DNA of 64,000 nucleotides, taken from Lucinisca nassula. Lineage: Eukaryota; Mollusca; Bivalvia; Lucinida; Lucinidae. A model generated the notes under the pieces. That model was not told the origin of the DNA. It ran no database searches and was given only the letters and a program-made list of their open reading frames with translations. Position 1 is the first letter of the stretch; every line of letters begins with the position of its first letter. The position numbers and the translations under genes are program-made. The stretch is from NCBI GenBank assembly GCA_963580285.1, contig OY757011.1, positions 117,423,037 through 117,487,036 on the forward strand. The letters are read 5' to 3'. Below are positions 54,961 to 64,000 of the stretch, in pieces.

Positions 54961-55292
54961 TGTGTGTGAATTCGGGTTTGACGTCGCTTTCAACAATTTT
55001 TCAGTCATATCATGATGGTGTCTGGTTGCGACAGGGAGCTCAATGCTCACTTTTATAGTGCTGCCTCACTGAAGTATCATGTCCCAGACACATTACATGA
55101 TACAACACCCAGTCACATTATCCTGACACTGGGTCGACCAGTCCTAGCTCTTTCCCGTAAATCTGAGTGCCAAGCGAGGAGGAGCTAGTACCATTTTTAA
55201 CGACTTTGGTATGTCACGGCCCGGGATCGAACCCGTGACCTCCCGTTCCCCGGAGCGGACACTCTACCAACTGAGCTATCGGGGCCGGTGAG
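54931..55292 (-). mobile_element. Full-length tRNA-derived SINE with (CA)n tail
   Basis: On the minus strand the head is GCCCCGATAGCTCAGTTGGT-AGAGTG (box A), then GGTCACGGGTTCGATCCCGG (box B). A ~200-bp body follows (GCTAGGACTGGTCGACCCAG), then TATGACTGAAAAATTGTTGA-AAGCGACGTCAAACCC and the (CA)n tail, seen as (GT)n at 54931-54968. It was considered as a tRNA gene and rejected for that. It lies inside the foldback element. 55300-55700 shows nothing else of note. Confidence 0.85.
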
Positions 55293-56585
55293 CACCAAAA
55301 TAGCTTTGACAGTATTGAAATCTACAGTTTTCAACACATTTATATACAGACTGATTTTCCAAGATCAGTAATTGTGCATGTGGAGGTGTGGGGGATATTG
55401 TCAGCCTTTACAAAAAGAGGGGATTTTGTCCCGGGGTGGGGGGATTATGTTTGGGGCGTCTGAACAGGGCCTACATTATTTGCAAAAATTTAAAAGAAAA
55501 CACCCCTTAATTTCGAAATGGACTCCTGTCATATATAAGGAGGATGAATCCATTTGGTATAACAAGGGGACCATAATGGTCCTAATTTGCCCATGGTGGG
55601 GCCAAATGCATGACACTAGAGGGCAATTACATCATTTCAACAAACAACAATTAGTTATTTATTAGATAGATTAGATTAGATTAGGTATAATGGTTCCGTT
55701 TGAATTGAATATGGGACGTTTTGTCCACCCTGTCGAAATAGCATGGGACGTTTTGTCCACCCTGTCAAAACCATGTGGGACGTTTTGTCCACCCTGTCAA
55801 AATCATGTGGGACGTTTTGTCCACCCTGCAAAAATGATGTGGGACGTTTTGTCCACCCTGACAAAATGATGTGGGACGTTTTGTCCACCTGGTCAAAAAT
55901 GGCATGGGACGTTTTGTCCATGGGACCTTTTGTCCGGCTCCCGTCCTGGGCCTTGTGGTTTCAGAGAAAAAGATTTTTAAAGGTTTTCCCTATAAAAGCC
56001 TATGTAAAACATGTAGGCCCCGGGACGGGGCCATTTTTGGCCCCAGGGCCATAATTTGAACAATCTTGGTAGAGATCCCCTAGATGAAGTTTTATACCAA
56101 ATATGAAAGATCTGGGCCATGTGGTTTCAGAGAAGAAGATTTTCAAAGGTTTTCTTTTATTTTCCCTTTTCGTTGCCATGGCAACCAGAGTTCTGCATAG
56201 AATGGAATTCTTTGAACAACTTTGAGAGAGGACCACCCAAAGATCATTTCTGCCAAGTTTGGTCAGAATCTGTTCAGCGATTTAGGAGGAGATGCCGTTT
56301 GAAGAAAAAGTTTACGGACGCACGCACGCACAACGGACGATGGACAAAAAGTGATCACAAAAGCTCACCTTGTCACTACGTGACAGGTGAGCTAAAAAAA
56401 ACTTCTGTTATGCTCAGTTCTGTTCACTTTCAGTGACCTGTTGAACCACTTCCATTCATTTCTGGTCATCTCATTTTATATCCCGTCATTTCTCAAGACA
56501 ATCATCATATCAATTGTATTATATGACAACTGATGATATTTTTCCTATTTTTGCTCCAAACACAGATTGTGGGTGCACATTAAAA

Positions 56586-58747
56586 CAAGGTTGGGCGGTC
56601 GAAACCACCCCGGGTTTTAACCAGTGGTTTTAACCGGTCTGGTCAATACTCCCAAAAGTGGTCAATACTGGTCAATACTGATTTGAGTGGTCAATTGGAA
56701 TTTTTAAGTACTTATTTGTGTTTTTGTGATGCATTTAGTAAGAGTTTGTTATGTTTATTTGTTTTAATGGAGTAAAGAAGCTGTTTCCTCCTTGCCAAGG
56801 GTACTCATCAGGTGGCTAATGTCTACCATGACAGTTTATGTTATTATTTGTTTTCTGTTTTCATTTTTTTATTATTTATTTTTTTTTTATATTTTTTTTA
56901 TCTTTTTGAGGTCTTTTTACAGGTTTTGGTTTGGACACTTTTTTCAGCGTGATCTTAGTCTCAAGACCTTATCACTGACTTCTGCATTACTGTCCAGGCA
57001 CCTTACACTAGTCTTTTTTTTTTCACCAAGATCAGCATAGAAGTTCCATATACATGTAGGGTCTTTTGGCTTCATTTGACTCAATAACTATTAAGAAACT
57101 TTTAGCTGATTATTAACTTCACTGATTACAGCAGATAACAGAATAGCCACACTTTCACATATCTAATAAACATACGTGTCAGCAAATAATACTGTTCCTT
57201 TTGCCTTGTGATTGGATAGACCTCATTCAGTCTTAGAGGCAGGCCCAACATTTTCACAGTTTGGTTTGCTCAGTGTGTCAATTTCAGTTACAATTACTCC
57301 ATTGACACTTTATTGTTTTCATAACAATTTTCACACTTCTGCCTTCTCAGGTGAGATACCTGTCCAAAACTTACACAGCATCACTAATTTGAACAAGTTA
57401 ATCCCTTTGAGGTATTAATATGTTTTGATTTTTATATTAGCTTTCATTTGCCTGTTAATCTTTTGTTTGTTATCCTTTGATGATTATGAGAAAAATATAT
57501 TTAAATATATATTTAAAATAACTATCATTTGTCTGGCAATTAATTTATTGTTGCTTTATTACTTGTTCAGTATTTAAGAATTTAATAAGGTAAGTTAGGG
57601 TTCTCTAAAAATTGTAAGTTGAAACTGAAAGTTTATGATTTTGTATTTTTATGGCCTCAGTAATACAATTCTGAGTAACAGAAGCTCATGAAACCCATTT
57701 TCATTTAGGACTATCATTTTATACTGAGACTATTTTGAGTCTGCTATATACAGTCCAGCAAAAAGGGGATGAAATATGCTAAATACGCTGTACGACAAAA
57801 CATAGAAAGACAAAAGAGAGAAGCGACACAAAATAGATAAGTCAAAACATAGACGCGACATTTAATAGATTGACAAATAATAGAACGACCAATAATAGAA
57901 CAATAAGTGTGAACGATAATTACCTGACCGCTCGGCAATTGCTACACGTCATTGAACATTCACTCACTCGATCAAGTCTACCGATCACTAAGTGGACAAA
58001 CAATAGTTACAGTTAAGCACCAGTTAACTGGCGCAAAATTTCTGCCTGCCCAGGCAAAGCGGTGCGAGTCGGCCCGTCCAGGCTTATAAACGTATTCGTT
58101 TCATTGGGCGACAGGGCTTGAGAAGTCATTTCATCTCCATATCGGGTAAAAGTCCCACAAAATTGGAAGCAATGTCTCCAAAATGACCTTTACAGTGTTG
58201 ATGGGGACGCTTAACCTCAAAAAAATAAAAAATAAAAAAAATACCGAGTTGAGGAAGCAAGCTCTCCTCCGTGGAGAATCCGTCCAAAAAATCTAACAAA
58301 GCCATAAAAAAATCCAGAAAACTGTTAACAAATAACAGACATACCATCTTGAGGGGCTGGCACATAACGTAATATATTAAATGAAACAGTATTACTGTCC
58401 CTTAAACTATTGATCAATAAACAACTGTATTCCCGAGATACGTTTACAATAAAAAACAAAGTATTGTTGTCGAAAAATGGATGAAATAAAATTTTCGATA
58501 TTTCTGAACTTTTTCGACGTTATTTCGATTTTTTTTCTCTGTTTTGTCTTTCTATGTTTTGTCTTTTCTATGTTTTTGCTTTTCTATGTTTTGTCGTTCT
58601 ATGTTTCGTCATAGATCCGCTAAATATCTATCAACTGACCATGGTTATTTCAATCGACCAATTGACCACCAATCGACCACTAAAAACCGGTTAAAACCAG
58701 TAATAACCGCCGGTCTGGTCAATATGAGCGGTCATTTGCCAACCTTG
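56586..58747. mobile_element. hAT-like non-autonomous element with 8-bp target duplication
   Basis: The left end CAAGGTTGGGCGGTC and the right end (complement) CAAGGTTGGCAAATGACCGC are imperfect terminal inverted repeats. CATTAAAA flanks both (56578-56585 and 58748-58755). Subterminal GGTCAATACTGGTCAATACT and AATCGACCAATTGACCACCA are short GGTCA/TGACC repeats, which are common inside hAT ends. There is no transposase frame. It holds a second element at 57786-58618. 56780-57780 is AT-rich without recognisable genes. Confidence 0.8.
57786..58618. mobile_element. Nested element with GACAAAACATAG-repeat termini
   Basis: The left side carries TACGACAAAACATAGAAAGA-CAAAAG and the right side its inverse repeated (TTTTGTCTTTCTATG, TTTTGTCGTTCTATG, TTTCGTCATAG). 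GCTAAATA flanks both sides (57778-57785 and 58619-58626), an 8-bp duplication. Inside, 58020-58215 is a SINE fragment (GTGCGAGTCGGCCCGTCCAG, TCATTTCATCTCCATATCGG). No coding region was recognised. Confidence 0.68.
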
Positions 58748-58896
58748 CATTAAAATTGCATTCATCAGGCAGTACAAATCTAATGTGTACCCACAATGTT
58801 TGTTTTTTCAGTAGAAATAAGGAAAGTAATTCACTACCATGTAAATCCCAGTTTTCCCTAAGGAAATGGGGTTTTCCAGGATGTTAATTACATGTA

Positions 58897-59070
58897 CAGT
58901 GAACCCTCTTTATAACAACACTCGCTACAACAGTAAAATCCTTTATAATGTCAATTTCATTTGCACAAATCAGTTGATTTGTTCTAAAATTGGATTCTTT
59001 ACAACAGCAAATTCAGTTTAACGTCAGAATTTTCAAGAACCAATAGCAGCGTTGTAAAGAGGGTCCACTG
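58897..59070. mobile_element. 174-bp Tigger-like MITE
   Basis: The termini CAGTGAACCCTCTTTATAAC and (complement) CAGTGGACCCTCTTTACAAC are inverted repeats flanked by TA (58895-58896 and 59071-59072). CAGTG-ACCCTC ends are typical of pogo/Tigger elements. A related half, with TATAACACGGTT repeated three times, lies at 59363-59412. Confidence 0.8.
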
Positions 59071-59446
59071 TACTTGTTAATGTGCCGATACAGATTAATC
59101 TTTATCAGATGAAATGTCACCACAACAAATCAGTCCTTTGCCACATGGTGCAATATCCCATATAATTTATTATTTCAGATCAGTTTCAGTTTTTCACAAT
59201 TTCAACCAACAAATTTTTAATATCACTTGGCTATATCTTGTCAGTAACATCTGGTACTGTAACTCCCCTGCTCATTTAGGTGTTAATAGGAGGTGGGAGA
59301 GAAATGGAGAACCTGTAGAAAAAACATCTGAACTACAAAATTTAATCAAAACACACCACAACCTCGTTATAACACGGTTCATTATAACACGGTTTTGTTT
59401 ATAACACGGTTTCCTGATGGATCCCAAAAATGTAAAGATTATATAG

Positions 59447-59712
59447 AACAAGAGCACCGCAAGCGGCGCCATGCTCGTCTGTTTTTTCATGTCACGAGGC
59501 CGAGCCAAATACTTTTGAAAATATGGCCATGCAATGTTAAAGTTTTTTTGTTAAATTTAAAAAAAAAAAACAGGTCAAAGGTCAAGGTCACAGGTCAAGA
59601 AGTTTGACATCAATTTATCTTTGTATCAATGATAAGGTCTTGTCGTAAGAAACATTCATGTGAAGTTTGAAGACTGTATTGTTTGAGGTATTGAAATGAG
59701 AGACAAAATTTT
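59447..59712 (+). mobile_element. 5' end of a CATGCTCGTCTG element with one partial repeat
   Basis: AACAAGA, then CACCGC-AA-GCGGCG, then CATGCTCGTCTGTTTT. Then CAGGTCAAAGGTCAAGGTCA (59572-59591), a direct-repeat nuclear-receptor-like word, and AAGAAACATTCATGTGAAGT. No 3' end was found before the next element at 59713. Confidence 0.55.
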
Positions 59713-62700
59713 AACAAGAGCTGTCGCATGACAGCATAGCTCGCCTGTTTTGCGACTTCAAGATATAAGGTAAAATCTATGAACCATGAAATATAGGTCA
59801 CACTCACCTTGATATATTTGAACTCAATAATCAGGTCACATGGAACATATATTCCAGATATTACATTTCAGAATCAAATTGTATCTGAATTATAAGGCAA
59901 AATCATTGAACCATGAAAATAGGTCACAAGGACCTAGATATATTTCTATGTCAAACATCGGGTCACATGGAACTAATAATCCAGGTGAGACATTTCTCCA
60001 TCAAATAGTATTCAAGATAATAGGAACAAGAGGGCCCAGAGGGCCCTGGTTCGCTCACCTGTGTGTCACTGTCTTGAGTACATTCTATTTTCAGCTCTTG
60101 TGGCCATCTTGTTCATCAGCAGAGTGATTTTAGCTTATTTGGTAGGGAGTAACCTCGGCAACATTCCTGGGAACTTTGAATCAAATTGGCCTTAGGGTTT
60201 AGGGGGAGTTTCCGTTTGAATCAAATTTACAATATTTTTCTATTCTTACCTCCGGTGGCCATTTTGTTAATCTGAGTGGGATTGTTTAAGCCTTTTTGGT
60301 AGAGGATCATCTAAGCAAAATTGTCACAAGGAACCTACATGCTAAATATGAAGGCTGTATCTCAAATGCTTTAAAAGTTATGACAAAGTAGGTCAAAGGT
60401 CAAGGTCATGGGTCAAAAGTTTTGAATGGCTGAGAAAACCTTGTCACAAGGAACATGCATGCCAAATATGAAGCCTCTATCTCATATTGTTCAAAAGGTA
60501 TGATAAAGTAGGTCACAGGTCAAGGTCACAGGTCAAATCTTTATGAGTGGGAAGCCCTTGTCAGAAGGAACCTACATGCCAAGTATGAAGGCTCTATCTC
60601 AAACGGTTCAAAAGTTATGACAAAATAACCTACTGATCTACTTTTTGATTTGACATGACCCATATTCGAACTTAACTGAGATATTGTCCAGATGATCATT
60701 CTGTGCAAGTTATATGATGATTTGACTGAAACTGTGGCCTCTTAGAATGTTCAAAACGTTTTTCTATGATTTGACCTGCTGACCTACTTTTTGACCTGAC
60801 ATGACCCATATTCAAACTTGACACAGATATTGTCAAGATGATCATTCTGAGCAAGTTTGATGATAATCGGACCAAAACTTGGGCCTCTAGTGCGTTCACA
60901 AGGTTTTTCAACAATCTGACCTACTGACCTACATATTGGCCAGACATGAACAATATTCAAAATTAACCGAGATTTTGTCAAATGATCATTTTGAGCAAGT
61001 TTGATGATGATCGGACCAAAACTGTAGCCGCCAGTGTGATCAGAGGTTTTTTCTATGATTTGACCTACTGACCTACTTTTAAACCCAACATGACCCATAT
61101 TTGAACTTGACTGAGATATTGTCAAGATGATCATTCTGGGCAAGTTTGATGATGATCGGACCTAAATTGTGGCCTCTAGTGTGTTCACAAGGTTTTTCTC
61201 TGATTTGACCTACTGACCTACTTTTTGACCCTACGTGACCAATATTCGAATTTGACCGAGAAATTGTCAAGATAATCATTCTGAGCAAGTTTCATGATGA
61301 TCAGCCCAGAACTGTGGCCTCTAGTGTATTCACAAGGTTTTTCTATGATTTGACCTACTGACCTAACAGACATAACCCATATTTGAACTTGACCGAGATA
61401 TTGTCAAAATGATCATTCTGGGCAAGTCTGATGATGATCGGACCAAAACTGTGGCCTATAGCGTGTTCACATGGTTTTTCTATGATTTGACCTACTTACC
61501 TACTTTTTGACCCGACATGACCCGTATTCAAAGTTGACCGAGATATTGTCAAGATGATCATTCTGGGCAAGTTTGATAATGATTGGACCAAAACTGCGGC
61601 CTCTAGTGTATTCACAAGGTTTTTCTATGATTTGACCTACTGGCCTACTTTTTGACCCAGCATGACTCATATTCAAATGTGATCAAGATATTATCAAGAT
61701 GATCATTCTGAGCAAGTTTGATGATGATTGGACATAAATTGTGGCCTCTAGTGTGTTCAGAAGGTTTTTCTATGATTTGACCTACTGATCTACTTTTTGA
61801 CTCGACAACACCCATATTCGAACTTGACTTAGATATTGTCAAGATAATCATTCTGGGCAAGTTTGATGGTGATCAGACCAAAACTGTGGCCTCTCGTGTC
61901 TTCACAAGGTTTTTTACCTGATTTGACCTACTGACCTACTTTTTGACCCGACATGACCCATATTCGAACTTGACCGAGATTTTGTGGTAGTACAAATTGT
62001 GTGCAAGTTTAGTTAAAATCAAATCATAAATGAAACATCTATCATGCAGACAAGACCAAAATAGGCAATTTTTGCCTTTTCAGGGGCCGTAACTCCATAA
62101 CACATGATGGGATAAGGCTGGTTCAAGAAAGGAACCCAGATATCATGGTAGTACAAGTTGTGTGCAAGTCTGGTTAAAATCAAATCATAAATGAAACATC
62201 TATCGTGCAGACAAGACCAAAATAGGCAATTTTTGCCATTTCAGGGGCCGTAACTCCGTAACACATGATGGGATATGGCTGGTTCAAGAAAGGAACCTAG
62301 ATCGCATGGTGGTACAAGTTGTGTGCAAGTCTGGTTAAAATCAAATCATAAATGAAGATGCTATCGTGCAGACAAGACCAAAATAGGCAATTTTTGCCAT
62401 TTCAGGGGCCGTAACTCCGTAACACATGATGGGATATGGCTGGTTCAAGAAAAGAACCTACATCTCATGGTGGTACAAGTTGTGTGCAAGTCTGGTTAAA
62501 ATCAAATCATAAATGAAGATGCTATCGTGCGGACAAGACCAAAATAGGCAATTTTTGCCATTTCAGGGGCCGTAACTCCGTAACACATGATGGGATATGG
62601 CTGGTTCAAGAAAGGAACCTAGATCTCATGGTGGTACAAGTTGTGTGCAAGTCTGGTTAAAATCAAATCATAAATGAAGATGCTATCGTGCGGACAAGAC

Positions 62701-63905
62701 CAAAATAGGCAATTTTTGCCCTTTCAGGGGCCATAACTCTGTAACACATGATGGGATACAGCTGGTTCAAGAAAGGAACCTAGATCTCATGGTGGTACAA
62801 GTTGTGTGCAAGTCTGGTTAAAATCAAATCATAAATTAAGATGCTATCGTGCGGACAAGAAATTGTTTACGCACGCACGGACGCACGGACGGACGGACGC
62901 ACTGACGACGGACGACGGACAAAATGTGATCACAAAAGCTCACCTTGTCACTACGTGACAGGTGAGCTAAAAATCACTGAACCATGAAATATAGGACACA
63001 CTGACCTAGATATAATCCAAGCTCAATCATGGGGTCACATGGAATAAATAATCCAGGTATGACATTTCTCCATCAAATAGTGTTCAAGATAATAGGTAGA
63101 ATCACTGAACCATGAAATATAGGTCACACTGACCTAGATATATTTTGCGGTCAATTATCGGGTCACATGGAACTAATAATCCAGGTATGACGTTTCTCTA
63201 TCAAATAGTATTCAAGATAATAGGCAAAATCACTGAACCATGAAATATAGGTCATACTGACCTAGATATATTTTGAGGTCAATAATGGGGTCACATGCAA
63301 CATACCCAGGTATAAGATTTCTCCATCAAATAGTATTCAAGAAAATAGACAAAATCACTGGACCGTGAAATGTAGGTCACCATGACCTAGATATATTTTG
63401 CGGTCAATTATTGGGTCACATGGAACTAATAATCCAGGTATGACATTTCTCCATCAAATAGTATTCGAGATAATAGGCAAAATCGCTGAACCATGAAATA
63501 TAGGTCACGGTGACATAGATATATTTTGAGGTCAATAATGGGGTCACATGCAACTAATAACCCAGGTATAACATTTCTCCATCAAATAGTATTCAAGATA
63601 ATAGACAAAATCACTGGACCATGAAATGTAGGTCACCATGACCTAGATATATTTTGTGGTAAATTATTGGGTCACATGGAACTAATAATCCAAGTATGAC
63701 ATTTCTCCATCAAATAGTATTCGAGATAATAGGCAAAATCGCTGAACCATGAAATATAGGTCACAGTGACCTAGATATATTCTGAGGTCAATCGTGGAGT
63801 CACATGGAACTAATATCCCAGGTATGACATTTCTCCAACAAATAGACTTCAAGATATAAGGCAAAATCACTGGACCATGAAATGTAGGTCACCATGACCT
63901 TCACC
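59713..63905 (+). mobile_element. Element of the AGCTCGCCTG family, interrupted by another element
   Basis: AACAAGA, hairpin CTGTC-GCAT-GACAG (59721-59734), then ATAGCTCGCCTGTTTTGCG. The ~122-bp units (AACCATGAAATATAGGTCAC, GTCACATGGAACTAATAATC, TTTCTCCATCAAATAGTATT) fill 59760-60024 and 62971-63905. The intervening 60025-62970 is a separate complete element. No 3' hairpin occurs before the window end; 63905-64000 looks like plain sequence. Confidence 0.75.
60025..62970 (+). mobile_element. Complete stem-loop-ended element with three repeat types
   Basis: The 5' end is AACAAGA, hairpin GGGCCC-AGA-GGGCCC (60032-60046), then CGCTCACCTG. The 3' end is GGACGCACGGACGGACGGAC (about 62878-62897), then GCTCACCT-TGTCACTACGTGAC-AGGTGAGC and TAA. 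The core has three units with GGTCAAAGGTCAAGGTCATG (60340-60630), then about nine ~140-bp units (AAGATGATCATTCTGGGCAA, TTTGACCTACTGACCTACTT, 60650-61980), then about 5.5 units of ~161 bp (AATAGGCAATTTTTGCCATT, TCAGGGGCCGTAACTCCGTA, 61985-62855). It splits AAGATAATAGG|AAAATCACTG of the host array. Confidence 0.88.
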
Positions 63906-64000
63906 CTTTCACACTTGAACCAATGTCACTTGATTGGCTGCTGATGTATAACCAATTGTGTCTATAACTTGTAAGTATAATGGAAAGGTATACAACAAAT

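Larger units (their letters stand above)
53518..55942. mobile_element. Foldback / Mutator-like element with repeat-built inverted termini
   Basis: The left terminus (53518-53755) is tandem GGACAAAACGTCCCA units spaced by about 35 bases. The right terminus (55708-55942) is their inverse, GGGACGTTTTGTCCACC. The host unit word GTCCTGGGC is present on both sides (53509-53517 and 55943-55951), a perfect 9-bp target duplication. Termini made of tandem repeats plus a 9-bp duplication fit foldback or Mutator-like elements. The interior (53760-55700) has no transposase but contains a TA-flanked MITE and a SINE. 54010-54930 is AT-rich with one hairpin-family copy at 54213-54284. Confidence 0.85.
52528..56394 (+). 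mobile_element. Stem-loop-ended element (GCTCACCTGA) split by a foldback element
   Basis: The 5' end is AACAAGA, hairpin GGGCCC-AGA-GGGCCC, then CGCTCACCTGA. The 3' end is GGACGCACGCACGCACAACG (about 56316-56335), then GCTCACCT-TGTCACTACGTGAC-AGGTGAGC and TAA. The core has ~165-bp units (ATGAAGCTTCATACCAAATA, TTTCAGAGAAGAAGATTTTT, ATGTGGGCCCCGGGGCGGGG) at 52600-53517 and 55943-56160. The gap is the 2425-bp insertion with target duplication. An RFX-type palindrome lies at 56172-56185. It lies in the intron just upstream of the 52313-52418 exon. Confidence 0.85.

Noticed and set aside
55200..55290. A tRNA gene on the minus strand
   Set aside because: Box A and box B are good, but a SINE body and (CA)n tail follow, and the anticodon stem is not convincing.
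1..64000. Reverse transcriptase, DDE transposase or Rep/helicase gene for any of the elements
   Set aside because: None of the usual motifs was recognised in any frame. All the elements here appear non-autonomous.

Overview
The window reads as nuclear DNA of a marine bivalve mollusc, most likely a heterodont clam. The basis is AT-rich sequence, large GT-AG introns, tRNA-derived SINEs, and very many elements with tandem-repeat cores and GACGGAC microsatellites near one end. That layout resembles the bivalve 'pearl' and Helentron-type non-autonomous elements. The species assignment is inference. Nothing looks bacterial, viral or organellar.

One protein-coding gene is convincing. It lies on the minus strand and spans most of the window, with four exons in the order 52418-52313, 37402-36157, 21249-20982 and 5032-4837. 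They are separated by three introns of about 15-16 kb. All splice sites fit GT-AG and the codon phases match across all three junctions. The protein belongs to the large invertebrate family of zinc-finger proteins with a tyrosine-recombinase (phage-integrase-like) core. Two zinc-binding motifs, a core-binding region, the box-I Arg, the beta-hairpin Lys, the second Arg, the box-III His and the Tyr can all be read. Both ends of the gene lie outside the window or were not found. A frameshifted, stop-containing coding remnant sits at 2300-2610 (minus).

The rest is mostly repeats. The dominant class, here called stem-loop-ended elements, has many families that share one plan. The 5' end is AACAAGAG or ACTAGA, then a small hairpin, then a family-specific motif X. 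The core is a tandem array. The 3' end is a GACGGAC-type microsatellite, then a hairpin made of X and its complement X', then TAA. X and X' differ between families but match within each. By position: 1-1146 one family; 2940-4640 another; 7511-9645, 11672-19621, 21512-22300, 23838-26982, 27883-34509, 52528-56394 and 60025-62970 the GCTCACCT/GATCACCT families; 28092-30851 and 29151-30764 two nested families; 38801-41443, 42082-43452, 43457-44966, 45855-47231, 49160-50328, 50507-51345 and 59713-63905 others.

Other mobile DNA includes a tandem retrozyme carrying type I hammerhead ribozymes (16211-17199) and a separate copy (33113-33490) whose short duplication would lengthen ribozyme stem III. 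There is a 2.4-kb foldback or Mutator-like element with a perfect 9-bp target duplication (53518-55942), and a hAT-like element with an 8-bp duplication (56586-58747) holding a second element. TA-flanked MITEs, about ten SINE copies and perfect hairpin repeats complete the set. Several insertions are stacked four deep.

The gene and the repeats are linked by position only: the repeats fill its introns. Some repeat units carry dense matches to nuclear-receptor, RFX and YY1 motifs. Whether they have any regulatory role is untested.
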